From Vicia villosa (lineage: Eukaryota; Streptophyta; Magnoliopsida; Fabales; Fabaceae): 64,000 nucleotides of DNA. Shown here piece by piece: positions 11,579 through 23,213 of this stretch. Numbering within the stretch: the stretch's first letter is position 1; every line of letters starts with the position of its first letter. Both the position numbers and the translations under genes were made by a program. The notes beneath the pieces were generated by a model. The model searched no databases. It had not been told where the DNA came from and was given only the letters and a program-made list of their open reading frames with translations. The stretch is taken from positions 112,939,061 through 113,003,060 of the forward strand of contig NC_081183.1 of NCBI RefSeq assembly GCF_029867415.1, in the 5' to 3' direction.

Positions 11579-14500
11579 ATGGCTGGCAACAACAACAACA
11601 TCCCAAACGCTGACCCTTTCCTCCTTCACGAGCTGATCGAGGAATCCTCCCGCGAGCTAGCTAATCATCGTCGGGGGGATCGTCGGCGACAAAGGTCCGG
11701 GCATGAAACCCAGGACGACCGAATTCACGAACTGGAAAGACAGCGACGACGTCGCCCCTCTCCCTGGAAGCACTACAGGTCACGCTCCTATTCCTCCTCG
11801 CGCTCACCGCCGAGAAGATACCGTCGGCGTTCTCCATCCTCTTCAAGGTCTCCCCCGAGAAGACATCGCCGCCGGAGGACCCGTTCCCGTTCTCCACCCA
11901 GAAAGAACAGGAAGAACCAGAAACCTGAAGCCGCTGAACAAAGAAGCCCCTCCCCCGAACAGGGCCGTCGGGGCCCCTCCAAAGCTGCGTTGGGTGACAA
12001 CCAAGAGGATTCCCGACGAAATAGGCACTACCATTCACCAGGACCAAGCGACGAGGAGGACTTCCGCAGCCCCTTGTCCGCCAGTATCCGGAGAGCCCAC
12101 CTCCCTCGGGGGATGGAAAAACCGCCAGTATTGGACCAATACGACGGGACCACTGACCCCGACGACCATATTCGGAGCATCGAAGCGGTCATGGACTATC
12201 ACGTCGTCAGAGGCTCGATCAAGTGCCGCATTTTCCCGACCACCCTCAGGAAGGGAGCGATGAACTGGTACAGGAACCTCCCTCCGAACTCCATCCATTC
12301 CTGGACCGAGCTCAAAGAACTCTTCTTGAGCCACTTCACAGCCTCCCGACGACAACCGAAATCGGAAGCCAATCTCGAGGTCGTGGTACAAGGACCTAAC
12401 GAACCTCTTCGGGATTACCTTGAAAGATTCAATAAGGAGGCCGTCCAAGTGCAGACGGCCGACTACATGAAGAGGTACATCTTGGAGCGAGGACTTCTCC
12501 CCGGCAGTGACTTCAAGAAGGCCATTAAGATTGAGAAGGTGCACTCGATGAATGCCCTCCTCCGCAAAGCAAAGGCATTCATCGACTTTGAGGAAGGCGA
12601 GGCAGCCGCGATCAAAGCCTCGAGGGGCAGTAATGCCGCTCGCAACTCAAACCTCGAGGATCCAGGGTCACACCGAGGACAAGACAAAAGAAGGGACGAC
12701 AGGTCCCGAGATGTCAAAGAACGGCGAGGACCGGCAGGGCGTTTCAACGACTACACTCCTTTGAACACCTCCCGGGAGAAAATCCTGGCCGACTGCCAGA
12801 ACGCCGAGTTCAAGAAATCCAACATCAGGCCCCCGAAGTCAAATCCTACAAGACCGGGGACGGACAAGTCCAAGTACTGCAAGTACCACAAGAGTCACGG
12901 GCATATGACCGACGAATGCATACATCTCAAAGATGCCATAGAGACCCTGATCAAAGAGGGCCACCTGGCAAAATACACCAAGAAGGGAGAACCCTCCAAA
13001 AGAGACATCCCTCGAAACTCTGACGAGGGGAACTCACCGGACAGTAGACCGCTTCAAGTCGCACTGTCCGTAACCCGACCGGAAGACTTCATCCCTTCAG
13101 TCGGCGTGACGACCGCCCTCAGCACCTGGGAACATTTCCCCACCGCAATGGTCATCTCCAACGGCGGCGACCCCGGCTCTCTCACCGTCAGTTCAGTCAA
13201 GAGAAAGTTCGACGAGCTACTCAGCGCCAATGCCGATCTCGGCCCTACTCTGCGGAAATTCCGAGGAAAGTCAGAGCCAATCACTTTCTACCTCGAGGAA
13301 CTGCCCGGCGGAGCTCCAAACGCCACCATTCCCCTCCTCGTCCGAGCCAGAATGGCAAACTTCGATGTTCGACGAGTCCTGGTGGATGAAGGTAGTTCGG
13401 TCAACATCATGTACTCTCACCTTTTCCGAACACTTCAGCTGGACGACTCGCACCTCACTCCCTATGTGGGTTCCGACCTCCAGGGTTTTAACGGAGCCAC
13501 CACCAAACCATGGGGCTACGTCGAGCTGATTGTCACCTTCGGGGAAGGGGAAGCGTCCAGACAAGTCAAAACCAGGTTTTTGGTGATCGACTGCAAAACA
13601 TTGTACAACTGCATCATCGGACGCCCAACACTGGCCGAGCTAACCGCCGTGCCCTCCACGGTCCATCTGAAGATGAAGTTCTACACGAGGACAGGGAAAG
13701 TGGCCACCATCAACGCCGACATTGAAGCTGCGAGGAGGATCTTCGATGCCTCCGTCAAAGGACTAGAGCTGATCGCCCCTCCGACCAGCTCCAACAAAAA
13801 ACCAAGAGCCGAAGACAAACATCCTCGGGAAGATCAGGTTCCAACGGCCAACGTCAGCTCAGTCGACCTCGATGCAAGGTTCACACAAGAAGAACTGAAG
13901 ACCGGGGAAGAGACACAATCAAAGGCCCCTCATCCCGTCCGGCCTGTCCCCGACGGAGATTTTGAGCTGATCCCCCTGGGAGACAACCCCGACAGAGCAG
14001 TGAAGATCGGCAAAGGCATCCCTGACCTGCCGAGGAAGCAACTCGTAGCCTGCCTTCGAGCCAATGCCGACCTGTTCGCCTGGAGCGCCGCAGAGATGCC
14101 CGGACTCGACCCTGAGGTCGCCTGCCACCACCTCTCCATCAATCCAACCGCCAAGGCCGTAGTACAACGTAGGCGTCGGCAGTCTCCCGAGAAAGCGGAG
14201 GCTGCCGAGAAAGCTGTAAAAGACCTCCTAGAGGCAAATTTTATTTCCGAGGCCAAGTATTCAACTTGGCTCTCAAACGTTGTACTTGTTAAAAAATCTA
14301 ATGGAAAATGGAGAATGTGTGTTGATTATACTGATGTTAACCGGGCATGACCAAAAGACGCCTACCCTTTACCTAATATTGATAGACTGGTCGACAACTC
14401 GGCCGGCTATAAAATGTTGTCCTTCATGGACGCTTATTCTGGTTACAACCAGATTCCCATGGCGAAATGCGACAAGCAATGCACGGCTTTCATGACCGAA

Positions 14501-17161
14501 TCGGGCAATTATTACTACAACGTAATGCCCTTCGGACTCAAAAACGCCGGGGCAACTTACCAGCGAATGATGAACAAGGTCTTCCGAGGAGAAATCGGCG
14601 ACACGCTCGAGGTGTATATGGACGACATGATCGTCAAATCTCGAGAAGACTCCGACCACACGCTACATCTCGAGCGGGTCTTCAAGCAGGCCAGGTCCTG
14701 CAGGATGCGCTTCAATCCGGAGAAGTGTACCTTCGGAGTACGGGCAGGCAAATTCCTCGGCTTCTACTTAACAGAACGAGGAATAGAAGCCAACCCTGAT
14801 AAGTGCCGAGCATTCTCAGACCTCCCTACCCCCACCAATAAAAAATCCATCCAAGTACTAAACGGAATGCTTACGGCATTATCCCGCTTCGTCGCGAAGT
14901 CCGCCCAGCATGCACTTCCATTCTTTAAGCTTCTTCGGAAGGAAGCGGCTTTCGAGTGGTCCGAGGAATGCGAACAAGCATTATCCCACCTCAAACAAGT
15001 GCTCTCCAAACCCCCGGTGCTATCCCGACCAGACAGCAACGAGGTTCTCTATCTCTACTTGGCCGTTTCAGGCGAGGCGGCCAGCGCGGCCCTGATCCGA
15101 GAAACGGAAGACGGGCAGAAGCCAGTGTACTTCACTAGCAAAGCCCTACAAGGGCCCGAGGTCCGCTATCAACAGATAGAAAAAATCGCACTGGCCCTAA
15201 TAACGGCCGCCAGAAGACTGAGGTACTACTTCCTCGCCCACACTATCATCGTCCGGACAGACCAACCGATCAAGCAACTTCTCAGCCGACCAGACATGGC
15301 CGGGAGAATGCTGAGATGGTCCCTCGAACTGTCCGAGTTCGACATACAATACAAGGGCAGGAAAGCGTTAAAAGCCCAAGCACTCGCCGACTTCGTGGCC
15401 GAGATGACGACGATCTCCAACTCCCCAACACCCACCGAGAAAAAGTGGACCATCTATGTTGATGGCGCCTCAAGCCACGCGGGCAGCGGAGCCGGTATCA
15501 TCTTGGAGAACGACGAGGGGCTCGTCATCGAAGTATCCTTAGTCCTATCCTTCACCACATCGAACAACCAGGCCGAGTACGAAGCCCTCCTAGCGGGCCT
15601 ACGCCTCGCCGAAGACGTGGGCGCTCGGGAAGTCATGATTTATACCGACTCTCAACTGGTCGCGTCCCAAGTTAGCGGCGATTACCAGGCCAAAAACGAC
15701 ACACTAGCCGAGTATCTATCGCTCGTCAAAGAAAAAATGAAAGGATTCACAAAGGAAGACGTCGCACACATCCCTCGGGAACACAACTCGCGGGCCGACT
15801 TCTTATCCAAGCTTGCGAGCATGAGAAAGAAGGGAGGGAACAAGTCGGTGATACAAGAAATCTTGTCCGATCCAAGCGTAGGCAAAAACTCGCAAGCCAT
15901 ACAAGTGTTTGCCATCGGAGACGACCATTGCTGGATGACCCCGGTGTACAAATACCTCATGAACGGCGAGCTCCCCGACGACCCGAAGGAAGCCTCAACC
16001 ATCAAAAGGAGAGCCTGCTCGTACACAGTCATCGAAAATAAACTCTATCGACGGGGCTTCTCCGTTCCCCTCCTTAAATGCATCGACGGCTCACAGGCAC
16101 TGGAAGTACTGCAAGAGCTTCACGAAGGGATCAACGGCCAGCATCTCGGCGGCCGGTCGCTGGCGAGGAAAGCCCTCAGAGCCGGCTATTATTGGCCGAC
16201 TATGCAGCGGGACGCCAAAGAGCACGTTCAGAAATGCGACAGATGTCAGCGGCATGCCGACATGCACCTAGCTCCCCCCAACGAGCTTAAATCCCTCTCC
16301 TCTCCTTGGCCTTTCTCCACCTGGGGAATGGACCTCCTCGGCCCTTTCCCGGTCGGATCGTACCAGAATAAGTACCTGGTGGTCGCCGTGGATTACTTCA
16401 CGAAATGGATAGAGGCCGAACCTCTCGCCAAGATCATGTCTCAAAACGTGCTACGCTTCTACAAACGAAACATACTCGCTCGGTTCGGGGTACCACAGGC
16501 TATAATCACCGACAACGGCACCCAATTCACTGACAGGAAGTTCCAAGAATTCGTGGCCAAGCTCGGCACAAAACAGCACTTCACCTCAGTCGAACACCCT
16601 CAAACGAACGGGCAGGCGGAGGCAGCCAACCGAGTCATCCTCCGAGGACTGAAAAGGACGCTCGGCGAAGCTAAAAAAGCCTGGGTCGAAGAACTACATA
16701 GTGTACTTTGGGCGTATAGAACGACGCCCCATTCGAGCACAGGCGAGACTCCTTTCAGATTAACCTACGGCACCGAAGCCGTAATCCCCGTGGAAATCCG
16801 AGAACCTTCTCGGCGCACCGAGTCCCCCCTCGAGGAAGAACTTAACGACGAGGCCATGAGGGAAGAGCTCGATATGGTAGAGGAGATCCGAGCAGGATCC
16901 TCCCTCCGAGAAGCTAAACTAAAACAGCAAATAGCTCTTCGCCATAACGCCAAAGTTATAAAGCGCGAATTTGAAATCGGCGCCCTAGTGCTCCGCAGAA
17001 ACATGAAAGACTCGCGCGAGGGAAAACTAGCCCCAAACAGGGAAGGCCCATACCGAGTTTATGACAAAACCGAGAACGGCGCCTACTACCTCGAGAATCT
17101 TCTCGGCGAAAAACTTGCTCGACCCTGGAATGCTGAAAAACTCAGACGTTATTACAGTTAA
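11579..17161 (+). pseudogene. Element E gag-pol polyprotein, one premature stop
   Basis: This is a single frame of 1,861 codons, broken only by TGA at 14348-14350 inside reverse transcriptase; most family members have Cys in the ACPKD motif there. The start ATGGCTGGCAAC lies 56 bp after the primer site. Gag has an Arg/Ser-rich N-terminus, a retrotransposon gag core (about residues 225-300) and a zinc-like CKYHKSHGHMTDEC (about 433-446). The aspartic protease motif is VLVDEGSSVNIMY (about 600). Reverse transcriptase has MPFGLKNAGATYQ and YMDD (14614-14625). The first RNase H has lost its first Asp (LYLAVSGEA); the second, archaeal type, keeps YVDGASS, EYEALLAG and YTDSQL. Integrase has HHCC (HEG...CDRCQ) and D,D,E (GMDLLG, ITDNGTQ, GQAEAAN). 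In real expression the stop would truncate the protein before the polymerase active site. Confidence 0.93.
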
Positions 17162-17849
17162 ACATAAACTAAAACGCCCGGCCCCTGGCCCAACTCAGGT
17201 AACAGACGGGCACGGATCCACGTCGTCGGTACGGACGTGAGTATTCCACGACAGCAACTGTCGATCCCCCTCGTCGGATGGACGGACCGACCCCTCGGCG
17301 GATTCTACACCTAGACCCTCCGTGGAAGTACCTGCATGGCAGAACCCCAGCTCGCGATGGGATCGTTCACGCCGCGAACGCTTGGCCACAACCGCGGTCT
17401 CGCGCTCGCTAAAAGCGCACACCTGCTCTGCGCACCCGGGCCGTACTCAACACGCCCGGGCAATCAATCTAGGCCGAGCATAGTCCACAAAACCGATAAT
17501 ATCACAAGTATATAGGTAACTCTCCGGCGTATCCGAGCAAAAGTCATCAGTTACCTAAAGCAATCGAAAAATATTCTAAGTATGGAGGAAATACCTCGTC
17601 ATACGAGCACAACAGGAAAGTTATCAAAACACGAGCATACAACGATAACACTGAAGGTGCAAATAAACAGATATAAGCAAGCAAAATTATAAAACATTAA
17701 AATTGCCGACCAACTTGGTCGACGATGTCCAAAAGTTACAATCAAAATGCCGGGCACGCAGGCCCCCAAAGTAGTCCGGGCATTACCCAACAAAAGATAA
17801 AATGGCACGTAGGCCGAAGAAGAAGGGCACGCAGGCCCGGGACCACTAT
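17162..17849. other. Non-coding spacer between pol and antisense gene of E
   Basis: No frame here resembles a protein. It separates the converging gag-pol and antisense genes and probably holds both 3' ends. No clear terminator can be assigned. Confidence 0.6.
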
Positions 17850-20210
17850 CTACTCTTCACTCTCTGGAGATTCGGGCACCAACGCGCCGTCCACAATCTT
17901 CGAAAAAAGCCCGATATTATCCTCCTTCAAACCAGGGTTTAGAAGCCTCAGTTGACGAACAGCGCGCTCGAAACCGACTTCAGCCATGTCGGCCAAGCTT
18001 ATCTTCAGGCTATCTATCTTCTCCACGAACTCCGCCCTAGACTGCAAAGCAGCCACGTCCGGCGACTCGTCAGCCGAGGGAGCCCACTCAAGCTGAAGGT
18101 CGGCAAGCTTTTTCTTCTCCGCCGCAATCTCCCCGTCCTTCTGCTTGAGAACCGCATCGATCTTTCTCTTCAACTCCTTGCGATCAGTCTCCAGGGTCTT
18201 CACCCTGTCCTCGGCAGTCTTCTTTGCCGCCTCCGCCTCCTTCAGGGCCTCGGACGAGCCCGAGCCACCATTGGCTAACATTTGGGCCATCCCCTAAACC
18301 CTCATCACGGCAGCACCGTCGCACGCCAGCTGTTTCTGAAGGGACGGAGGGTCCATCTCACCGATCCGACGAGCTTCATCCGGAGAGATAACCAGGGGAA
18401 ACTTCTCAAAATAACCTCCATCCTTGTAGCAAGGAGGCAATACAAAGCCACGCTCGGGACCTAGGCTCGACGGCTCATGGCGTCCCCCCTCGGTAGCACG
18501 AGATCTCTTGGAAGCCCTCTCGTCCTCTTTCATCCGAGGAGAACCTGCTGAGGCCGAGTTCTCTGCAGCACCAGTTCCCCGATTCTTCTTCTTCTGATTC
18601 CTCCTTGCATCCAGAGCCATCTTCAGGACTGGGTCCTCCTTCTCCGGCATGGCATCTGCAAAGAAAAAATAAAAGGAGTTAGCGAAAACACAGGACAGAA
18701 GAGGAAAAGCAGGGCGAACGAATACGACCTAACAACGACCGGGTCTCCTCGGGAGTCCGACAAGATAACAAAGCCTTGGTATTAATAGGCCGCTGCTCCA
18801 CAACCGGCACACCATTCTCGTCCAACACGGGATTCCCGTTCCTCGTCACCCACCGGGACATAGTAAAGCTGTCTACGTATTTGCATAGGACCGAGTAAGA
18901 CCCTGCGTCCTGCTCGTCCAGGTCCCCATCTTCCCAAACGTAATGCTTAGGGGGAGACGAGAAGTGACCTTTCCACCAGAAGAACGGGAACCTCGTACAG
19001 AATTCCCTTGCTACCTGCCCGTCCTCACCCCTCACTAGCTCCCCGTCGGCGTCACGAAGGACCACGGAATCCGACACATCGTAGTAAGCCGTCGGGCTGA
19101 GCGGACGAACGACAAAGTATCGGTCCTTGAAACCTTTCACAGAGTCAGTGTACATCCCGAAGAGCTTCCGCTCAGCATTTTTGAACGAGACCCAGCCATA
19201 TCGCCCGTCTGCCGCCTGCCTTTGGACACGAAAACACCGGCCAAACAATGCGGTCGTGGCACCAATACCTAAATAATTGCAGACGATCTCGAATGCTCGC
19301 ATAAAAGCAAAAGCATTGGGATGCAATTGGGACGGCGCCAAAATTTAGAAACGCCATCATCGATTTCTGAAAGTCAGAGAAGGGCATTCGGAAGCCGAGC
19401 TCCTTGAACACGTATTCATACATCGCAAAGCCATCCCCGTTGAACCGAGAGCATATGCGCTCGTCCTGGGACGGGCACATCACTTGGTAATTCGGCGCTT
19501 CGCCCTCTCTCAAAACCTCGATTTCTGTGAAGGCCCCGTCTAGAGACTTAGTATATCGGGAAGTGACCGTTAAGGCTTCCTCGGCTATCCAGTCGGCCGC
19601 AACCGTGCATTCGTAACTAAACAAGGGCATTGGGGAGACCCCTCCCTCGGCGTCGGAGCCCGGAGAACCAGCATGGTCATTGTCGACCAGAGAGGGCGCG
19701 TTTTGAACCTCGATGATCTCAACATCGGAGCTAGTGGCCGTCGAGCCGTCCGACTCGCTACTCCATGAGTCAGATTCCGAGCTGGACTCCGAGCTGGCGC
19801 TCGAATCAGATCCACCTGCACGCAGAAGGGAGAAAGTGAATTCGACAGTTCATCAAATCCACCCTTCCACCGCAATGCAAGCGAAAGGGTAGAGCAGGAG
19901 CTGCGGAGCCCTCGGCTAAACCCTCGTCGAGGAAAGGCGCCCGTTAGCCGGGGACTCGCAAAATGACGTGACACGACAATGAAAAATCGTATCCGAACAG
20001 GCACGACGGTCCAACGCCACCTCATCTGGTCCACCGACCCACGCTAACCCCCGGGCATCGCCTGGATAACCCGAGGAGGAAACAACAACCGCTCGTTGGG
20101 CCCGGTCTACGTTTACGACGACGACCGCGAAAATAAAGCGCACAAAAGCGCACAAATCCTAAGGAAAAGAATAAAGCAACGAAGAGGGAAGCGGACTTAC
20201 GTGAAGACAT
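17850..20210 (-). pseudogene. Antisense spliced gene of element E (Transposase_28 / putative gypsy-type family)
   Basis: The gene lies opposite to gag-pol between pol and the 3' LTR. The ATG is at 20208-20210, exon 1 is only 10 bases (20201-20210), and intron 1 is 19816-20200 (GTAAGT...TGCAG). Exon 2 is 18729-19815, intron 2 is 18656-18728 (GTCGTA...TGCAG), and exon 3 is 17850-18655. Joined at these sites the reading frame continues cleanly. The protein starts with a Ser-rich tail, then the conserved block (DERICSRFNGDGFAMYEY, LHPNAFAFMRAFEIVCNYLG, FPFFWWKGHF), then a Lys/Glu-rich coiled coil (about 17900-18290). The resemblance is to the domain called putative gypsy-type transposon in plants; its biochemical role is unknown. 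Two breaks are seen: a one-base frameshift near 19335-19342 and an in-frame TAG at 18294-18296. Confidence 0.82.
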
Positions 20211-20350
20211 GATGATGATAACCGGATGAGCTTCTCGGTAGACGAACGGTATGTTGAACAATCTGGAAGAGTATCTTCCGAGGAACGCCTGTCTGATGCC
20301 GAGCAGGTAAACAGAGAGAGTGAAACTTCCAAATGAGAGGATTCGCCCCC

Positions 20351-20357
20351 TTTTATA
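20351..20357 (-). promoter_or_regulatory. TATA box of the antisense gene of E
   Basis: TATAAAA on the minus strand (CCCTATAAAAGGGGGCG) lies 141 bp before the antisense ATG. This spacing suits a plant promoter with a 5' leader of roughly 110 bases, so the antisense gene seems to have its own promoter inside the element. Confidence 0.65.
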
Positions 20358-20597
20358 GGGAAAGGGCTCGGAAGGCGAAGCGTCGCCTCTCCTGACAAGC
20401 GCCGCCTCCTAGACCCTAGGCCATTATTACCTATGCCACGTCAGCGCGTGTCGCCCACGCGCGACGTTTCGCCCCTCCACCGGCTGTTCCTCCGAGCACG
20501 TCTGCTTGACGAGGAAACATATCTCATCGAGCATCTCCCGAGGGTCCCCGGACGCCGCACATAAGGTAAAGTCACAGCTTCTTGACCAGAAAACTCC

Positions 20598-20612
20598 GAC
20601 TTGGGGGGCTCC
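20598..20612 (+). other. Polypurine tract region of element E
   Basis: GACTTGGGGGGCTCC directly precedes the TGTT start of the right LTR. The G run is the likely plus-strand primer, and the phrase is typical of Retand-like elements. Confidence 0.65.
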
Positions 20613-21211
20613 TGTTCTGGACTGGGCCAAGGTTAGGCCCAATATGATTTTCGGCCCAATAAACCTCAGAGGCCCACGTTCCTCTACGACCCTCCTACGC
20701 ACCTAGGATGCCCACCTTAGACATGCTCGACTGCCCTATATCCCCGGAGCATATGGCACCCGACATGCTCGGCACTGACGACCCCGCAAACACCTTCGTT
20801 GCCGAGGACTCTGCTCCGCGCAGGGTTCCTTCATATTCAACCCTCCGAACAACTCGGATTCCACGTGGCTCATGAAAGACCGCGTCTCCCTGGAACTTCG
20901 GAGCGGTTAACCAGGATAGAGGGCACGCACGCACCTCCGATATTTCCGCTCAGGAAACCTGGCAGTCTCCTAGTTGGGCTTGGGAATCCAACCCAATAGC
21001 GAGATCATGGCCCAGCGCTGGGGGCTATAAATACCCTCTTTAACTAGAGGGTCAGGTATTCAATTCTTACTCACTCTTAGCTAGTACTTGCGCTCCTTTG
21101 CTCGTCAACTTACTTTGGCATCGGAGTACCCTGCAGGTACACCCCCCCTTCTCCTTCCTAGAAGATCCAGTCCGAGCAGCCTACGACGATTCTTCTGATC
21201 AGGTACGATCA
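20613..21211 (+). repeat. 3' LTR of element E, full length
   Basis: The 599 bp LTR begins TGTTCTGGACTGG after the G-rich tract and ends GGTACGATCA. It contains TATAAATA at 21026-21033. It is 70 bp longer at the 5' end than the left copy. Confidence 0.85.
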
Positions 21212-23213
21212 AAAACCAAATGCTCAGAGCCATTCAACTCCAGGTCCCTCGTTTATTCACCAAAAATAACATACTAATTATTCCACTATTCATGAGTTCT
21301 AACCTAGTGATTGTTAACCCCCACTGTCAATTAACACTAATCCCTCCAAACTCTTTTTCAAACTTCACTCTCATAACTAACTTGTAACCACCTATACTAA
21401 CAGTTTCCCTTCCACTTCTTAATTCCAATTTGCAACCTCAGTATAAAAAGAATCAAGTTTCATGGTAGATCAGAAGCAAACGGAGAAGACATTACACATA
21501 CACAGTCCTATAAAATTCAAACATCAAATGTCCAAACCACGCTTACCAAAGACAATTGAGCTCCGGGTCCGAAACAGTTTGTCATGCAATTCCAGTTCGC
21601 GCTTAAACTTAGTTCGCAGCTGAGTCGAATCCACGTGTAACGCCATTCAAATATCAGGGCACCATTCACAAAGGTTAAGCGACGATTCAAGCTCCTCCCT
21701 TGCTAAAATCCTCAAGTGCCAGCTCTCTATTTTCCCTGTCAAACATACCATGGAATTTACATCAATACCGAAACAAGTTCAGACATTATCCAAAACAGGT
21801 TGCATATCATTACTACATTCATACTCCAGTTCACCATTTCTAACTTCCATGAATAAAAAAGAAGAAGCCCCTGCCAACATCATATATATACTATCTCCAG
21901 TCATTACAAAAAACCGGCATACATACACACATTTCAGTTATGAATAATTTCACTAACCTACATAACAGTCCCAAACTAACATAACCCTCCTAACTGTTTT
22001 TATCTGTAACTAACTTTCAATCAATAACTAACAATTCCTAACAACCTAACCACCCAACAGAATTTCAAACATATAACAGAACTCCAACCACCTGCAACTA
22101 ACTTTTTCTCACTATAACTAACAGTGGCATAACCAATTGGTAACAGCCTATAACAGAATCGGTTAACAAACCTCAAACAGAAAACTAACCATTTCCAAAA
22201 GTCAGTTACAAATCCACTAACCATCCAATAGAAAAATCAATTGCATACCTTAACAACCTAACTAACTAACCTACCATTTTGTAACAGAATTATCTCACTA
22301 ACCGATTCAGTTATAAGCATAACAGAAAAGCAATTGCAAGAAGGGAAGAACAGAGATCAATGGTAACATAAATTCAGAGAAGAAACAGAGTGGATCTAAC
22401 CTCTATAAATCAGAATCACCATACTTCAAAGAGGCTCTCGATCATTTTCCTCCACCTTCATTCAAGCCTTCTCCACCACTTCAACCATTTTTTCTTTCTC
22501 TTCCTGAACAACCTTCCTTCATTTTTCTTCTTCACATCACACACCTTTCACCTCACCATATCTTTCAACTAACCAGCACTTCACTCTCAATCTTCCCTTC
22601 GATTTCCCTTCAATCACCAAGAACTCTTCAACCCTCAGAATCCCTATGCCATGACAAAACTTTAATCTTCTTCTCCATTGTTCAGAACCGAATCACCATA
22701 ATCTTCTTCATCTTCACACCGAATCAACAATCTTCAATTCATCTCAGCATCTCCTTCAATGCTCCCTGCAACAACACCATGTCAAATCACACAATCAGAA
22801 AACAGAAGACAAAAGAAGAAAGGCTTGACGAAGAACTGATAGCGGAAGAGGAATAGAACAAGCGAAAGTACCTAATCGAAGTCGTCCTCGAGTCAAACTA
22901 TACAAACGCGATCTTAACGTCAGGTTCGTAATTCTTCATCTTCTTCACGTTTTTCTTGTTGTAATATGAACACTTGAGCTTCACTGAACATTTGCCTCAT
23001 GGATTGTTCCTTCGGATTCATCGCTATCCCGTTTAATTTCACTTCATAGATTTAGGGTTCGTGAGAGAAATCTGAATTAGGGTTTGAGATGATAGGCGAG
23101 AGAGAGAGACGCTCTTGGTCACGGCGTCGGGTTCTGTTTTGCCGGAGAAGGAGATCGAGGGGGGATCGCCGGCGCCGTGAGTCTGCGAGGGAAGGAGTTT
23201 GTGGAATGGGGAA
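21212..23213. other. Unassigned repeat-like DNA
   Basis: No protein is recognised. The first 1.3 kb is A/C-rich with many loose variants of AACTAAC and TAACAG (21950-22340). The stretch 22400-22900 is rich in CTTC and CACC. The stretch 23040-23213 has a purine-rich, GC-rich patch with GAGAGAGAGAGA. The composition looks like long-LTR or leader sequence of a legume gypsy element read from the minus strand, but no termini were found. Confidence 0.35.

Larger units (their letters stand above)
10976..21211 (+). mobile_element. Element E: Retand-like Tat-lineage gypsy retrotransposon
   Basis: This is a 10.2 kb LTR retrotransposon with flanking LTRs, primer site, a gag-pol frame with two RNase H domains, a long 3' region carrying an antisense gene, and a polypurine tract. 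The second (archaeal-type) RNase H and the antisense gene are marks of the Tat lineage, and the size and antisense gene suit Retand. It is visibly richer in G+C than its surroundings. LTRs differ at four sites by eye in the 529 shared bases, so it is fairly recent. The left end has lost 70 bp and no target duplication is visible. The left flank is copia G and the right flank is unrelated DNA. Confidence 0.9.

Noticed and set aside
11661..12747. Several long frames opposite or out of phase with E gag
   Set aside because: GC-rich coding DNA gives long shadow frames. The gag frame has the family motifs and the others have none.
22390..22572. A short frame with a Phe/His-rich sequence, possibly a signal peptide
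   Set aside because: It is a low-complexity C/T-rich stretch with no supporting context.
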